Positions 1 through 8,338 of a stretch of 64,000 nt of DNA are shown piece after piece. A model generated the notes under the pieces. It did not search any database and was not told the origin of the DNA. It was given only the letters and a program-made list of their open reading frames with translations. The stretch lies in contig NZ_RCWZ01000001.1 of NCBI RefSeq assembly GCF_003675385.1, forward strand, positions 496,001-560,000, written 5' to 3'. Source of the stretch: Mucilaginibacter kameinonensis (GTDB taxonomy: Bacteria; Bacteroidota; Bacteroidia; Sphingobacteriales; Sphingobacteriaceae). The first letter of the stretch is position 1. Each line of letters begins with the position of its first letter. Position numbers and translations under genes: made by a program.

Positions 1-1126
1 GCTGAAGGATCTTTTCCAGACCGACGATACCCACATTGGTGTGAGTTATCTCCGCATCAGCATAGGCGCATCTGATATGAGTGCTACCGATTATACTTAT
101 GATGAAGTAACGCCAGGTCAAACGGATGTCGACCTGAAAAGCTTTTCTATCGATGCCGAAAAAGCCGATCTGATCCCCGTTTTGAAAAAGATCCTTGCTA
201 TTAACCCAAACATTAAAATATTAGGCAGCCCCTGGACGGCCCCTACCTGGATGAAAGTTAATACGCTTGGAAATAATGGCTTTAAAGGCGGTAGTTTGAA
301 TACTGCCTACTATGATGCTTATGCCCGCTATTTTGTAAAATACATCCAGGCCATGAAAGCCGAAGGCATTACCATTGATGCCATCACCCCGCAAAACGAG
401 CCGCTGAACGCAAATAACAACCCGGCCATGTATATGCCATCAAACGAGCAGGCTAACTTTATCAAAAACAACCTTGGCCCTCAGTTTAAAACAGCAGGTA
501 TCACCACCAAGATTATTGTTTATGATCACAATGCCGATAATACACGTTATCCCGTAGATATTTTCAGCGATGGCACAGCTAACCCTTTTGTTGATGGATC
601 AGCCTTCCACTTATATAATGGTGATATTAACGCACTTGGCCCGCTGCACGATGCCTTCCCTAACAAAAACCTTTATTTTACCGAACAATATACTCCATCG
701 AACGGCGGCTTTGGTGGCGATTTATCATGGCATGTAAGCAACCTTATTATTGGCGCAACACGTAACTGGTGCCGCAATGTACTGGAGTGGAACCTTGCTA
801 CCGATACAGAATACGGTCCGCACACGGATGGAGGCTGTACAACCTGCCGCGGAGCATTAACCGTTACTTCCTCTTCGGCAGTAACAAAAAATGTGTCGTA
901 TTATATTATTGCACATGCCTCAAAATTTGTTAGGCCGGGAGCTGTCCGGATCTCTTCTGACAATGTAACGGGCCTACCAAACGTGGCTTTCAAAAATACC
1001 GATGGCAGCACGGTTTTAATCGTGCTAAACTCAAGCGGAAGTCAGCAAACCTTTAATTTTAAGATAGATGGAAAAACAGCCTCAAGCACTTTAGCCAACG
1101 GTTCGGTAGCCACTTATGTGTGGTAA
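1..1126 (+). CDS. GH30 family glycoside hydrolase, 5'-truncated by window edge
   Basis: The reading frame is open from base 2 to the TAA at 1126, so the gene begins before the window and only its last 374 codons are visible. The protein is a GH30 clan-A (beta/alpha)8 enzyme of the glucosylceramidase / beta-1,6-glucanase type. The acid/base Glu lies in ITPQNEP (codon at 398) and the nucleophile Glu in YFTEQ (codon at 683), and the all-beta side domain ends in TYVW. It closely resembles the GH30s at 3859 and 44747 but has no added C-terminal module. By family knowledge it cleaves beta-linked glucans, and beta-1,6-glucan is the likeliest substrate given the GH16 and GH5 neighbours (inference). 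The signal peptide cannot be seen. Confidence 0.9.
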   Translation, partial: LKDLFQTDDTHIGVSYLRISIGASDMSATDYTYDEVTPGQTDVDLKSFSIDAEKADLIPVLKKILAINPNIKILGSPWTAPTWMKVNTLGNNGFKGGSLNTAYYDAYARYFVKYIQAMKAEGITIDAITPQNEPLNANNNPAMYMPSNEQANFIKNNLGPQFKTAGITTKIIVYDHNADNTRYPVDIFSDGTANPFVDGSAFHLYNGDINALGPLHDAFPNKNLYFTEQYTPSNGGFGGDLSWHVSNLIIGATRNWCRNVLEWNLATDTEYGPHTDGGCTTCRGALTVTSSSAVTKNVSYYIIAHASKFVRPGAVRISSDNVTGLPNVAFKNTDGSTVLIVLNSSGSQQTFNFKIDGKTASSTLANGSVATYVW

Positions 1127-1257
1127 AAACCGTATATTAACAACAAATAGCTAAAAATTAACAATTTAAATAACTGTATATCGTACTTTTAATAGGAATA
1201 GAAAAATAAAAATATTATAATTGTATCCGGCCTGACGCTAACCAAACAACCATTTCA

Positions 1258-1294
1258 TTCGCGCCTGTAATGAATCCAACATTACAGGTGCGAA
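1258..1294. promoter_or_regulatory. 15-bp inverted repeat just upstream of the sensor gene
   Basis: The arms TTCGCGCCTGTAATG and CATTACAGGTGCGAA pair with a single mismatch around a 7-nt loop. The right arm ends 22 nt before the ATG at 1317. No T-run follows on the plus strand, so this is not a classic terminator. It could be an operator or a 5'-UTR hairpin for the sensor/regulator gene. The function is inferred; the palindrome is seen directly. Confidence 0.5.
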
Positions 1295-1316
1295 AAACAT
1301 CCATTTTGCTGAGCCT

Positions 1317-3227
1317 ATGTTTAAACTGCTACTGAGATCATTTATCGGTATTGTTGTGTTTTGCTTATGCTTTTCAACAAGCATAAAGGCCCAAACTACC
1401 GTTCAAATAAATGACAATGTAAACCAGCACATTTTTGAATATAAGCAAATCATTTATTTTGAGGATACAACCGGAAAGCTTGGTCTGGATGGTATCCACG
1501 CCGCTTATCTCGCGGGTAAATTTCAGGCAAATCCGCAACCTACCCCCGTTACCCAGCATAATAACTCGGCCTATTGGTACCGCATAAAAATTGGTAAGGC
1601 CGTTGCCACCAATAACAATTGGATCCTGGAGTTTTTTGATCAAACCATTGATAGCATTACCGTTTACTCGCCGGTCAATGATACTTACCGGGCAACTTCA
1701 TTAGGCAGTAGTCATCCTTTTTCCGCCCGTTTCTACAAACACAAAAACTTTAGTGTAAACATAAACAGCAACCATGGGCCCGATGATGTTTATTACATCC
1801 GCATCCGTTCGGGGCACTCGGTTAATGTGATCATGGTGTTACGCACAGTAAGCCGGTTTATTGGCTACGCCCTTGACGAATATTTCTTTTTCGGTGTTTT
1901 TTACGGCATGATCCTGGTTTTCGGCCTGTACAATTTCATGATGTTCATAGCCATGCGCCAGGTACAATACCTGTACTACATTATCTATAACCTGAGCATC
2001 GGCCTTTACGAAATGTGTGCCGATGGGATAGCCTATCAATACATCTGGCCTAACTATCCCGCATGGAACAACTATGCTTACGGCATAGCCTTATTTTCGG
2101 CCAGTATTTTCGCCATTCTTTTCGCGCAAAAATTGCTTAATTTAAAAGTGAATGCCCCGCGCTTAAACAAGGTGATAAAAGGGGTTATCGTTTTCCGATG
2201 TCTTTATTTCCTGGCCTGTATAACCATTAATATGGCCTGGTTCAATTACAAGATCATCGAATTTTTACCGCTATGCATCTCCTTTTATGCCGGTTGTTAT
2301 GTATTGATCAAAGGCTATAAGCCGGCACGTTTTTTTGTTATCGGTTATACTTTCCTGCTTACGGGCTTTATCATTAAAACCTGCATAGCGCTAAATATCT
2401 GGTGGTTACCTGTTACGGAGTTTGATTATTACAGTTTGAGTGTTTGTTTTATTATGGAGATGCTGTTCATCTCTTTTGCTATCGGCGATAAGGTACGGAT
2501 CCTTAAAAAGGAAAAGGACGTTGCCCAGCAAAATATCATAGCGCAGATGAAGCAAAATGAGGAGCTGAAAGATACGCTTAACCGCAGCCTTGAAGCCCAG
2601 GTTCAGGAACGTACCCGGGAACTTGTTGAAAAATCATCAATGATAGCCGAGCAAAACGAAGAACTGAAATCGGTTAATGAATTGCTGCAGCAACAAGCCG
2701 AAGAAATATCGCGCATGAATGTGCTGCTGGAAAAAGATAATATCATATTGCACAACGATATTGAAAAAGTAACCCACGACAGGGTGATGCTTACCGAAGT
2801 TGATTTTGAAGAATTCAGCCGCATTTATCCGGACAGGGAAACCTGTTTCAAATTCCTGTCAGATCTGAAATGGGAACATGGTTATGCCTGCCGTAAATGC
2901 AGCAATACCCACTATGGCAGCGGACATCTCCCCTATAGTCGCAGATGTTCAAAATGTGGTTATGAAGAGTCGGTGATAGCCTACACTATTCTGCAAAATA
3001 CCCGCATTCCTATCAATAAGGCTTTTTATATGATCTTCCTGATGTACTCAACCAAGGGTAAGATCTCATCACATAAACTCTCCGAAATCCTTTCTATTCG
3101 CCAAAGTACCTGTTGGGCATATAGCTCGCGTATTAAAAAAGTAATGGAGCAACGCAAAAAAGAGATCAAAAATGCCGGTGATAAAGGATGGAGCAAATTG
3201 GTGATTGATAACAGCACGAATCCTTAA
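1317..3227 (+). CDS. 7TM-DISM membrane sensor fused to IS1595-type transposase zinc ribbon/HTH
   Basis: This 636-aa protein has four parts. There is a signal peptide ending near residue 25 (SIKAQ), an extracytoplasmic beta-sandwich typical of 7TMR-DISMED2 (about 35-180), seven hydrophobic helices (about 185-395), and a long coiled coil (about 395-490). The C-terminal part (about 497-611) matches the N-terminal region of IS1595/ISXO2 transposases. It has a YPDRETC...L.W entry, a zinc ribbon with Cys525, Cys528, Cys544 and Cys547, and then a helix-turn-helix-like KISSHKLSEIL..RQSTCWA segment ending in RIKKVM. No DDE catalytic domain follows. By family knowledge 7TM-DISM proteins sense extracellular ligands, often carbohydrates. 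The likely role is a one-component membrane-bound transcription regulator (inference). It lies between two GH30 genes, the next of which has its own promoter at 3638. Confidence 0.85.
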   Translation: MFKLLLRSFIGIVVFCLCFSTSIKAQTTVQINDNVNQHIFEYKQIIYFEDTTGKLGLDGIHAAYLAGKFQANPQPTPVTQHNNSAYWYRIKIGKAVATNNNWILEFFDQTIDSITVYSPVNDTYRATSLGSSHPFSARFYKHKNFSVNINSNHGPDDVYYIRIRSGHSVNVIMVLRTVSRFIGYALDEYFFFGVFYGMILVFGLYNFMMFIAMRQVQYLYYIIYNLSIGLYEMCADGIAYQYIWPNYPAWNNYAYGIALFSASIFAILFAQKLLNLKVNAPRLNKVIKGVIVFRCLYFLACITINMAWFNYKIIEFLPLCISFYAGCYVLIKGYKPARFFVIGYTFLLTGFIIKTCIALNIWWLPVTEFDYYSLSVCFIMEMLFISFAIGDKVRILKKEKDVAQQNIIAQMKQNEELKDTLNRSLEAQVQERTRELVEKSSMIAEQNEELKSVNELLQQQAEEISRMNVLLEKDNIILHNDIEKVTHDRVMLTEVDFEEFSRIYPDRETCFKFLSDLKWEHGYACRKCSNTHYGSGHLPYSRRCSKCGYEESVIAYTILQNTRIPINKAFYMIFLMYSTKGKISSHKLSEILSIRQSTCWAYSSRIKKVMEQRKKEIKNAGDKGWSKLVIDNSTNP

Positions 3228-3267
3228 CTTCCACTCCACCTCGCAATGAAGTCTTTTTTAAGTTTTG

Positions 3268-3371
3268 ACTGGCGCAAGTATGTGGCGAGGGTTGCGCATA
3301 GGCTACTTGTGCCTCGACAAAGGCCCAAGTAGCCTTTACCCATATTGCCGGCCCTTCATACTTGCGCCAGT
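3268..3371. repeat. Nested palindromic repeat (cruciform), full copy
   Basis: A perfect 15-bp inverted repeat (ACTGGCGCAAGTATG at 3268-3282, its complement at 3357-3371) encloses a second 10-bp inverted repeat (AGGCTACTTG at 3300-3309, CAAGTAGCCT at 3326-3335). Similar TCTTTTTTAAG / CCTTTTTTAAG stretches flank it. A half-copy lies at 52132-52186. Placed 3' of the sensor gene, it could act in RNA folding or termination, but it looks like a dispersed repeat. The short minus-strand reading frame across it is not considered a gene. Confidence 0.75.
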
Positions 3372-3637
3372 AAAAAAAGCCTTTTTTAAGTTTCTTCGAT
3401 AGCATCTATTTTTTACTCCCACCCCCTCTCCTCCTATTTATTTATAGCTAAAAGCTATACTTAGTCATTTTTTCTTTAAAAGCAATTGTGAAATAAGCGT
3501 ATCACAAAAAAATTTTCATTGCAACAAAAACGTTGCGCAGCGCATTTAAAGTACTTTTTGCGGTTTTAAACCATGCGATGTAAGCGTATTAAAATTTATA
3601 TAATATACTATAAATCAATTATTTATGAACATTTTAC
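3372..3637. other. AT-rich intergenic stretch, no gene seen
   Basis: The gap between the sensor gene and the GH30 at 3859 is 631 bp. Apart from the palindrome (3268-3371) and the promoter (3638-3669) I see no coding sequence in it. The stretch is strongly AT-rich. The 185-nt leader between the promoter and the ATG has only small inverted repeats: AGCTAT/ATAGCT near 3687 and GATATT/AATATC near 3753. Confidence 0.5.
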
Positions 3638-3669
3638 TTGATTGATCCGTTTAAATTCCTGTAGATTTG
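3638..3669 (+). promoter_or_regulatory. Bacteroidota promoter of the GH30-GH16 operon
   Basis: TTG at 3638-3640 is followed after 21 bp by TAGATTTG at 3662-3669, matching the Bacteroidota -33 TTG / -7 TAnnTTTG pattern. Transcription would start near 3675, giving an unusually long leader of about 185 nt before the ATG at 3859. Assignment is by motif only. Confidence 0.55.
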
Positions 3670-3858
3670 CTACAACCAATTTTAAGCTATACATAGCTCT
3701 GCTTTATGGAAAACAGTATTGTATGGGTGCATTCGCCCCAAAACAATGCTTTGATATTCTTAAGCGAAAGTTAAATATCATTATATGTATTTAGCTGTTG
3801 TATAGCGGCTTATGTGATGTTTTTTGAATATCAAATCAATCAACTAAATAATAACTAA

Positions 3859-5742
3859 ATGAAAATCAATTACAAATTAATGCGGCTTGCAGTCCTCACC
3901 CTGCTTTCTGCCGCTACTTTTTACTCCTGTAAAAAGAATGTAAACGCCCCTGAAGCGCCTGATCAAAAAACAAGCGGAACCGTGGCCCGCGCAGCCAACG
4001 AAGTTGTAAATGCCTGGCTTACAACAGCCGATCAGTCAAATCTTTTACAGGCTCAAACCAGCTTTAACTTTGCTGCCGATGCCGGTACCAACGCAACCAC
4101 CATTACGGTAGACGAAACCCAAACCTACCAGGGCATTGATGGCTTTGGATTTACCTTAACTGGTGGCAGCGCCGGGCTGCTTAATGGTCTTGGAGCCAAT
4201 CAAACCAATGTACTTAATGAGCTTTTTGGTACAGCTAACGGACAAATTGGTATCAGCTATATCCGTATCAGTATCGGTGCTTCCGACCTCAGCGCCAATG
4301 ATTTTACTTACAACCAAACCGCCGGCGACTTTAACATGAACAATTTCAGCATCAGTGCCGAAAACCAGGACCTGCTGCCCATCCTGAAAAAGATCATCGC
4401 CATTAATCCATCTATCAAAATCATAGCTACCCCGTGGACAGCCCCTACCTGGATGAAGGTGAATACCACCGGCAACAACGGATATACCGGCGGTAGCTTA
4501 AATACCGCGGCCGGCTATTATGATGCATACGCCCGCTATTTTGTAAAATACCTGCAGGCTATGCAGGCTCAGGGTATTACCATAGATGCTATTACACCTC
4601 AGAATGAGCCGCTTAACCCATACAACAATCCAAGCATGGTGATGCAGCCTAATGAGCAGGCTAATTTTATCAAAAACAACCTCGGTCCGCAAATCCGGGC
4701 AGCCGGTTTCCAGACTAAGATCATTGCCTATGACCATAATACCGACAGGATAGACTATCCCGAAACCGTACTGGCCGATGGTGGCGCTAATCCTTACGTT
4801 GATGGCTCGGCATTTCACCTGTACGCAGGTAATATCAGTTCTTTAACCGATGTGCATAATGCCTATCCTAACAAAAACGTTTACTTTACCGAGCAATGGG
4901 TTGGAGCGCCAAGTAATTTTGGCGGAGATCTGTCATGGCACGTTAACACGCTGATCATAGGCGCAACCCGTAACTGGAGCCGTAACGTACTCGAGTGGAA
5001 CCTGGCTGCCGATCCAAACAATAACCCGCATACAGCAGGGGGCTGCAGCACCTGTTTAGGCGGCATCACCGTTAGCGGTACATCTATTACCCGCAACGTT
5101 GGTTATTACATTATCGGTCATGCCTCAAAATTTGTACGTCCGGGTGCCGTGCGTATCGCTTCAAACTTATCTGGCAGTATCCAAAACGTGGCTTTCAAAA
5201 ATTCGGATGGTAGCAAAGTGCTTATTGCCCTTAACAATGGCTCGTCAAGCACCAGCTTTAAAGTAAAATGGGGTGCCGAATCTTTCACTTACACTTTAGC
5301 CGCGGGTGCTGTAGCAACCTTTAAATGGACAGGCACACAATCAAGCGGTTCAAGCTCTGGCGCGCCTATTGGCTCTACTATCACCCTAAAAGGCTTTAAT
5401 AATCAATATGTAAGCAGCGAAAATGGCACACAGGCCATGAATTGCAATCGCCCTACGGCATCGGCATGGGAGCAATTTCTTGTTGTTGATGCCGGCGCCG
5501 GCAAAATTGCGCTGCAGTCGATGGGTAAATATGTTTCCTCCGAAAACGGCACCCAGGCAATTACCTGTAACCGTACAACCTATGGCGACTGGGAAAAATT
5601 TGACTGGATCCCGACAACTGATGGTAAGGTTACGCTCAGGGGCAATAACGGCAAATTCATCTCCAGCGAGAATGGCACACAGGCCATGACGTGCACCCGC
5701 GCAACCGCATCGGGCTGGGAAGCCTTTGGCGTAAACCAATAA
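3859..5742 (+). CDS. GH30 lipoprotein with C-terminal fascin-like beta-trefoil
   Basis: This 627-aa protein begins with a lipoprotein signal peptide (lipobox ...TFYSC, Cys near 25), so it is probably surface-anchored. The GH30 domain spans about 60-495, with acid/base Glu250 in PQNEP and nucleophile Glu345 in YFTEQ. After a Ser/Gly-rich linker, residues about 502-627 form a three-repeat beta-trefoil, each repeat carrying (K/Q)(Y/F)(V/I)SSENGTQA and a following W-E-x-F. Fascin-like and CBM13-like trefoils bind glycans, so a glucan-binding role is likely (inference). The same module ends the next gene, the GH16, which starts 41 bp downstream, and the two are probably one operon under the promoter at 3638. 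GH30 enzymes of this kind are retaining beta-glucanases, with beta-1,6-glucan as a plausible substrate. Confidence 0.92.
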   Translation: MKINYKLMRLAVLTLLSAATFYSCKKNVNAPEAPDQKTSGTVARAANEVVNAWLTTADQSNLLQAQTSFNFAADAGTNATTITVDETQTYQGIDGFGFTLTGGSAGLLNGLGANQTNVLNELFGTANGQIGISYIRISIGASDLSANDFTYNQTAGDFNMNNFSISAENQDLLPILKKIIAINPSIKIIATPWTAPTWMKVNTTGNNGYTGGSLNTAAGYYDAYARYFVKYLQAMQAQGITIDAITPQNEPLNPYNNPSMVMQPNEQANFIKNNLGPQIRAAGFQTKIIAYDHNTDRIDYPETVLADGGANPYVDGSAFHLYAGNISSLTDVHNAYPNKNVYFTEQWVGAPSNFGGDLSWHVNTLIIGATRNWSRNVLEWNLAADPNNNPHTAGGCSTCLGGITVSGTSITRNVGYYIIGHASKFVRPGAVRIASNLSGSIQNVAFKNSDGSKVLIALNNGSSSTSFKVKWGAESFTYTLAAGAVATFKWTGTQSSGSSSGAPIGSTITLKGFNNQYVSSENGTQAMNCNRPTASAWEQFLVVDAGAGKIALQSMGKYVSSENGTQAITCNRTTYGDWEKFDWIPTTDGKVTLRGNNGKFISSENGTQAMTCTRATASGWEAFGVNQ

Positions 5743-5783
5743 TTACTTACGAAACCAATTAATTATTCACCAATACCATCATT

Positions 5784-7016
5784 ATGAAACAACTTTTAAA
5801 CTTTGCGAAGAGTGCCGCTACCGCGTCGGCATTAATGCTCTTAATTTCATCCTGCAGCAAGGATTTGAACAGGCCAGCGCCTGCCATTAAAACCGCCGAT
5901 GAAACAACAGGCAGCTCAAGCACCACACCAAGGGCCGGTACGCTGCTCTGGAGCGATGAATTTAACGGAACCAGCGTTAACACAGCTAACTGGAACATTG
6001 ATAACGGCAACCCCGGGGTTAACAATGAAAAAGAATATTATCAATCAGCAAATGCCACTGTATCAGGGGGATTCCTTACCATTACTGCACGTAAGCAAAC
6101 AGTTGGTGGTCAGCCGTATACATCGGCCAAACTGACTACTGCCGGTAAATACCAACCAACATCAGGCCGTATTGAGGCAAGCATCAAGCTTCCGGGGGTT
6201 CAGGGCACCTGGCCTGCATTCTGGATGCTGGGCGCCAACATTGGCACAGTAGGCTGGCCACAGTGCGGCGAAATAGATATTATGGAGCAGGTAAACACCT
6301 CCAATACTATTTTAGGCACCATGCACTGGTACAATAATGGCGGCCACGTACAATATGGTGGCAGCACAACTACCACGCCAACCGGTTTCCATACGTACGC
6401 GGTTGAATGGGATGCTAATTCTATTCGCTGGTATGTGGATAATACCTTGTATGTAACCGGTAACATTGCCAACAACATTAACAATACCGGCGCATTCCAT
6501 AATCCATTCTTTATCATCCTTAACCTGGCTATTGGTGGCGATTTGCCTGGTAATACCATTAACGATGGCGCGTTGCCTTGTAATATGGTGGTTGACTATG
6601 TGCGGGTTTATGACCTTTCTGGCAGCAGCACCAACCCTCCTATCGGGCAAACTATTACCCTAAAAGGGTTTAACAACCAATACGTTAGCAGCGAAAACGG
6701 CACACAAGCCATGAATTGTAACCGCCCTACAGCATCGGCCTGGGAACAATTTACTGTAGTTGATGCCGGCGGAGGCAAAGTAGCGCTACAGGCTATGGGT
6801 AAATATGTATCAAGTGAAAATGGAACACAAGCCATCACCTGTAACCGCACTACCGTAGGCGACTGGGAAAAATTTGACTGGGTACCAACTACCGATGGTA
6901 AAGTTACCTTCAGGGGTAATAACGGCAAATTCATTTCAAGCGAAAACGGCACACAAGCCATGACCTGTACCCGTGCAACAGCATCGGGCTGGGAGGCTTT
7001 TGGTGTAAATCAATAA
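5784..7016 (+). CDS. GH16 beta-1,3-glucanase lipoprotein with the same beta-trefoil
   Basis: This 410-aa protein has a lipobox (LLISSC). The GH16 jelly roll covers about 52-275, with the catalytic signature GEIDIMEQ: nucleophile Glu163, Asp165 and acid/base Glu168. The extra Met between Ile166 and Glu168 is the beta-bulge form typical of laminarinases rather than lichenases. Residues about 288-410 repeat the beta-trefoil of the preceding GH30 with only about seven differences. By family knowledge it is an endo-beta-1,3(4)-glucanase. Co-transcription with a GH30 suggests joint attack on mixed beta-1,3/1,6-glucan at the cell surface (inference). A strong terminator follows at 7034. Confidence 0.93.
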   Translation: MKQLLNFAKSAATASALMLLISSCSKDLNRPAPAIKTADETTGSSSTTPRAGTLLWSDEFNGTSVNTANWNIDNGNPGVNNEKEYYQSANATVSGGFLTITARKQTVGGQPYTSAKLTTAGKYQPTSGRIEASIKLPGVQGTWPAFWMLGANIGTVGWPQCGEIDIMEQVNTSNTILGTMHWYNNGGHVQYGGSTTTTPTGFHTYAVEWDANSIRWYVDNTLYVTGNIANNINNTGAFHNPFFIILNLAIGGDLPGNTINDGALPCNMVVDYVRVYDLSGSSTNPPIGQTITLKGFNNQYVSSENGTQAMNCNRPTASAWEQFTVVDAGGGKVALQAMGKYVSSENGTQAITCNRTTVGDWEKFDWVPTTDGKVTFRGNNGKFISSENGTQAMTCTRATASGWEAFGVNQ

Positions 7017-7033
7017 TTTTAAATGATATATTT

Positions 7034-7070
7034 AGCCTGCTCTTGTAATTAAGAGCAGGCTTCTGTTTTA
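7034..7070 (+). terminator. Rho-independent terminator after the GH16 gene
   Basis: An 11-bp stem (AGCCTGCTCTT / AAGAGCAGGCT) with a 6-nt loop is followed by TCTGTTTTA. It closes the GH30-GH16 unit. Confidence 0.8.
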
Positions 7071-7081
7071 TAAACCTGCCA

Positions 7082-7975
7082 ATGAAAAAACTTACCGGCT
7101 TTTGTCTTTTATGGCTGATGATAAGCGCTCGTGCTCTGTATGCTCAATCTGGTAATAACAAATTGCTGTTTAATATTACCGATGGCTATCAGCGCGAAAG
7201 CTTCCATTGGTCGATAGCAGGTAACAGCAACGGGCAAAACCCTAATGTTTTTTCGGAATTAAAATGGACAAAACTTAGTGGACAAAGTATTGCCGCATCC
7301 CTGCAATGGAAAGTATATCAAAAGTTTAGCATTTATGCTGATTATGCCCGGCAATTTATCACATTGGGTACAGCAAATGATTCGGATTACAGCGGTGATA
7401 ACCGCACCGGCAATACTTATAACGAAACTTTTAATGCTGGCAAAGGCCATACACAAGGCTGGTCGTTAGGTATTGGATATCAATTAATTAATAACGATTG
7501 GCTTATTCTTATTCTTTACACCGGCTACAGCGATAACAGGCAATCGTTATATTTATATGATGATGCTAACCGCTTTCCAGGTTTAAATAGTAGTTACCAA
7601 ACCAAATGGGAAGGTGCATTTATTAAGGCCATCACTTCGTTTAAACTAATTGAAAAACTAAAATTTAATACCGATATCACTTATAACCAGGTAAGTTATA
7701 ATGCCCAGGGCAACTGGAACCTGATCACTACATTTCAGCATCCTGTTAGTTACCGCCACCATGCAAACGGCTATGGCTTAAATATGAATGGCGCATTAAC
7801 TTACTCCATTAGCAAACTTATTGCTATACAAGCCGGCGGCGGGTACCTGCACTGGCAAACCGGTAATGGCACCGACGAGCTTTACCTCAACAGCGGCGAG
7901 GTTGATAAAACCCAGATGAATGGCGCATTCAGGAACGGGTTCAGGGTGTTTGGAGGGTTGATAGTTTCACTGTAG
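7082..7975 (+). CDS. Predicted outer-membrane beta-barrel protein
   Basis: This 297-aa protein has a signal peptide (cleavage near ALYAQS, residue 22). It then shows regularly alternating amphipathic, aromatic-rich strands (FHWSIAG, AASLQWKVYQKFSIYADYARQF, GWSLGIGYQL, WLILILYTGYSD), typical of a 10-12-strand outer-membrane barrel. The strand pattern recalls the omptin-like barrel group, but I see no convincing protease active site, so no enzymatic role is assigned. It starts just after the GH16 terminator and may be transcribed separately. Function unknown. Confidence 0.7.
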   Translation: MKKLTGFCLLWLMISARALYAQSGNNKLLFNITDGYQRESFHWSIAGNSNGQNPNVFSELKWTKLSGQSIAASLQWKVYQKFSIYADYARQFITLGTANDSDYSGDNRTGNTYNETFNAGKGHTQGWSLGIGYQLINNDWLILILYTGYSDNRQSLYLYDDANRFPGLNSSYQTKWEGAFIKAITSFKLIEKLKFNTDITYNQVSYNAQGNWNLITTFQHPVSYRHHANGYGLNMNGALTYSISKLIAIQAGGGYLHWQTGNGTDELYLNSGEVDKTQMNGAFRNGFRVFGGLIVSL

Positions 7976-8133
7976 TGTTCTTCTTCGACTTCAGTTTCGC
8001 CACCGCTCGGCTCCTGCCGAGTGGTAACTATCTCAAGGCCTCTGGCCTTTATACGGCATACACCGGCCGGGAGGCCGGGCAATAACTGACACTCGGCTGG
8101 AGCCGAGCGTCGGCATGCGTTTTTTAAAAAAAC
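7976..8133. repeat. Cluster of GC-rich short hairpins
   Basis: This is the first part of the 363-bp gap before GH97. It contains several GC-rich palindromes in tandem: CTCGGCTCCTGCCGAG, AAGGCCTCTGGCCTT, CCGGCCGGGAGGCCGG and CTCGGCTGGAGCCGAG. They look like relics of dispersed palindromic repeats and may also terminate the upstream transcript. No gene is seen. Confidence 0.55.
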
Positions 8134-8225
8134 ATGTCATTCCGAGCGAAACGTGGCAACCGCACCTAAGCATAACCGCCCTGTATAGCATGCGATTGCT
8201 TCGTCGTTCCTCCTCGCAATGACAT
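8134..8225. repeat. Dispersed palindromic repeat, CATTGCGA family, copy 1
   Basis: The ends are ATGTCATTCCGAGCGAA and CTCGCAATGACAT. The middle (GTATAGCATGCGATTGCTTCG) is shared, apart from its borders, with the copy at 26219. A third, more symmetrical member is at 21091. This looks like a non-coding miniature repeat of the kind scattered through Sphingobacteriaceae genomes. Confidence 0.7.
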
Positions 8226-8338
8226 CTTTTTAGTATATATCTCACCACAAATCGTCATAAAATCATCACTCATTGAATTGATTATTACTTAGTTTAGATT
8301 GCTGTAAACCATCATTTAAACCCTTAATACCACTCCTG

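Noticed and set aside
2808..3227. An IS1595 insertion sequence in the sensor gene
   Set aside because: The zinc-ribbon/HTH part is in frame with the sensor, no DDE transposase domain or terminal repeats surround it, and a normal stop and intergenic region follow. A fused domain fits better than an insertion.
3166..3405. Minus-strand ORF across the 3268 palindrome
   Set aside because: It overlaps the coding end of the sensor gene and the palindromic repeat, with no start or family support.
8033..8248. Minus-strand ORF in the hairpin cluster
   Set aside because: Its length is made of GC-rich palindromes and repeat sequence, so it is not a real gene.
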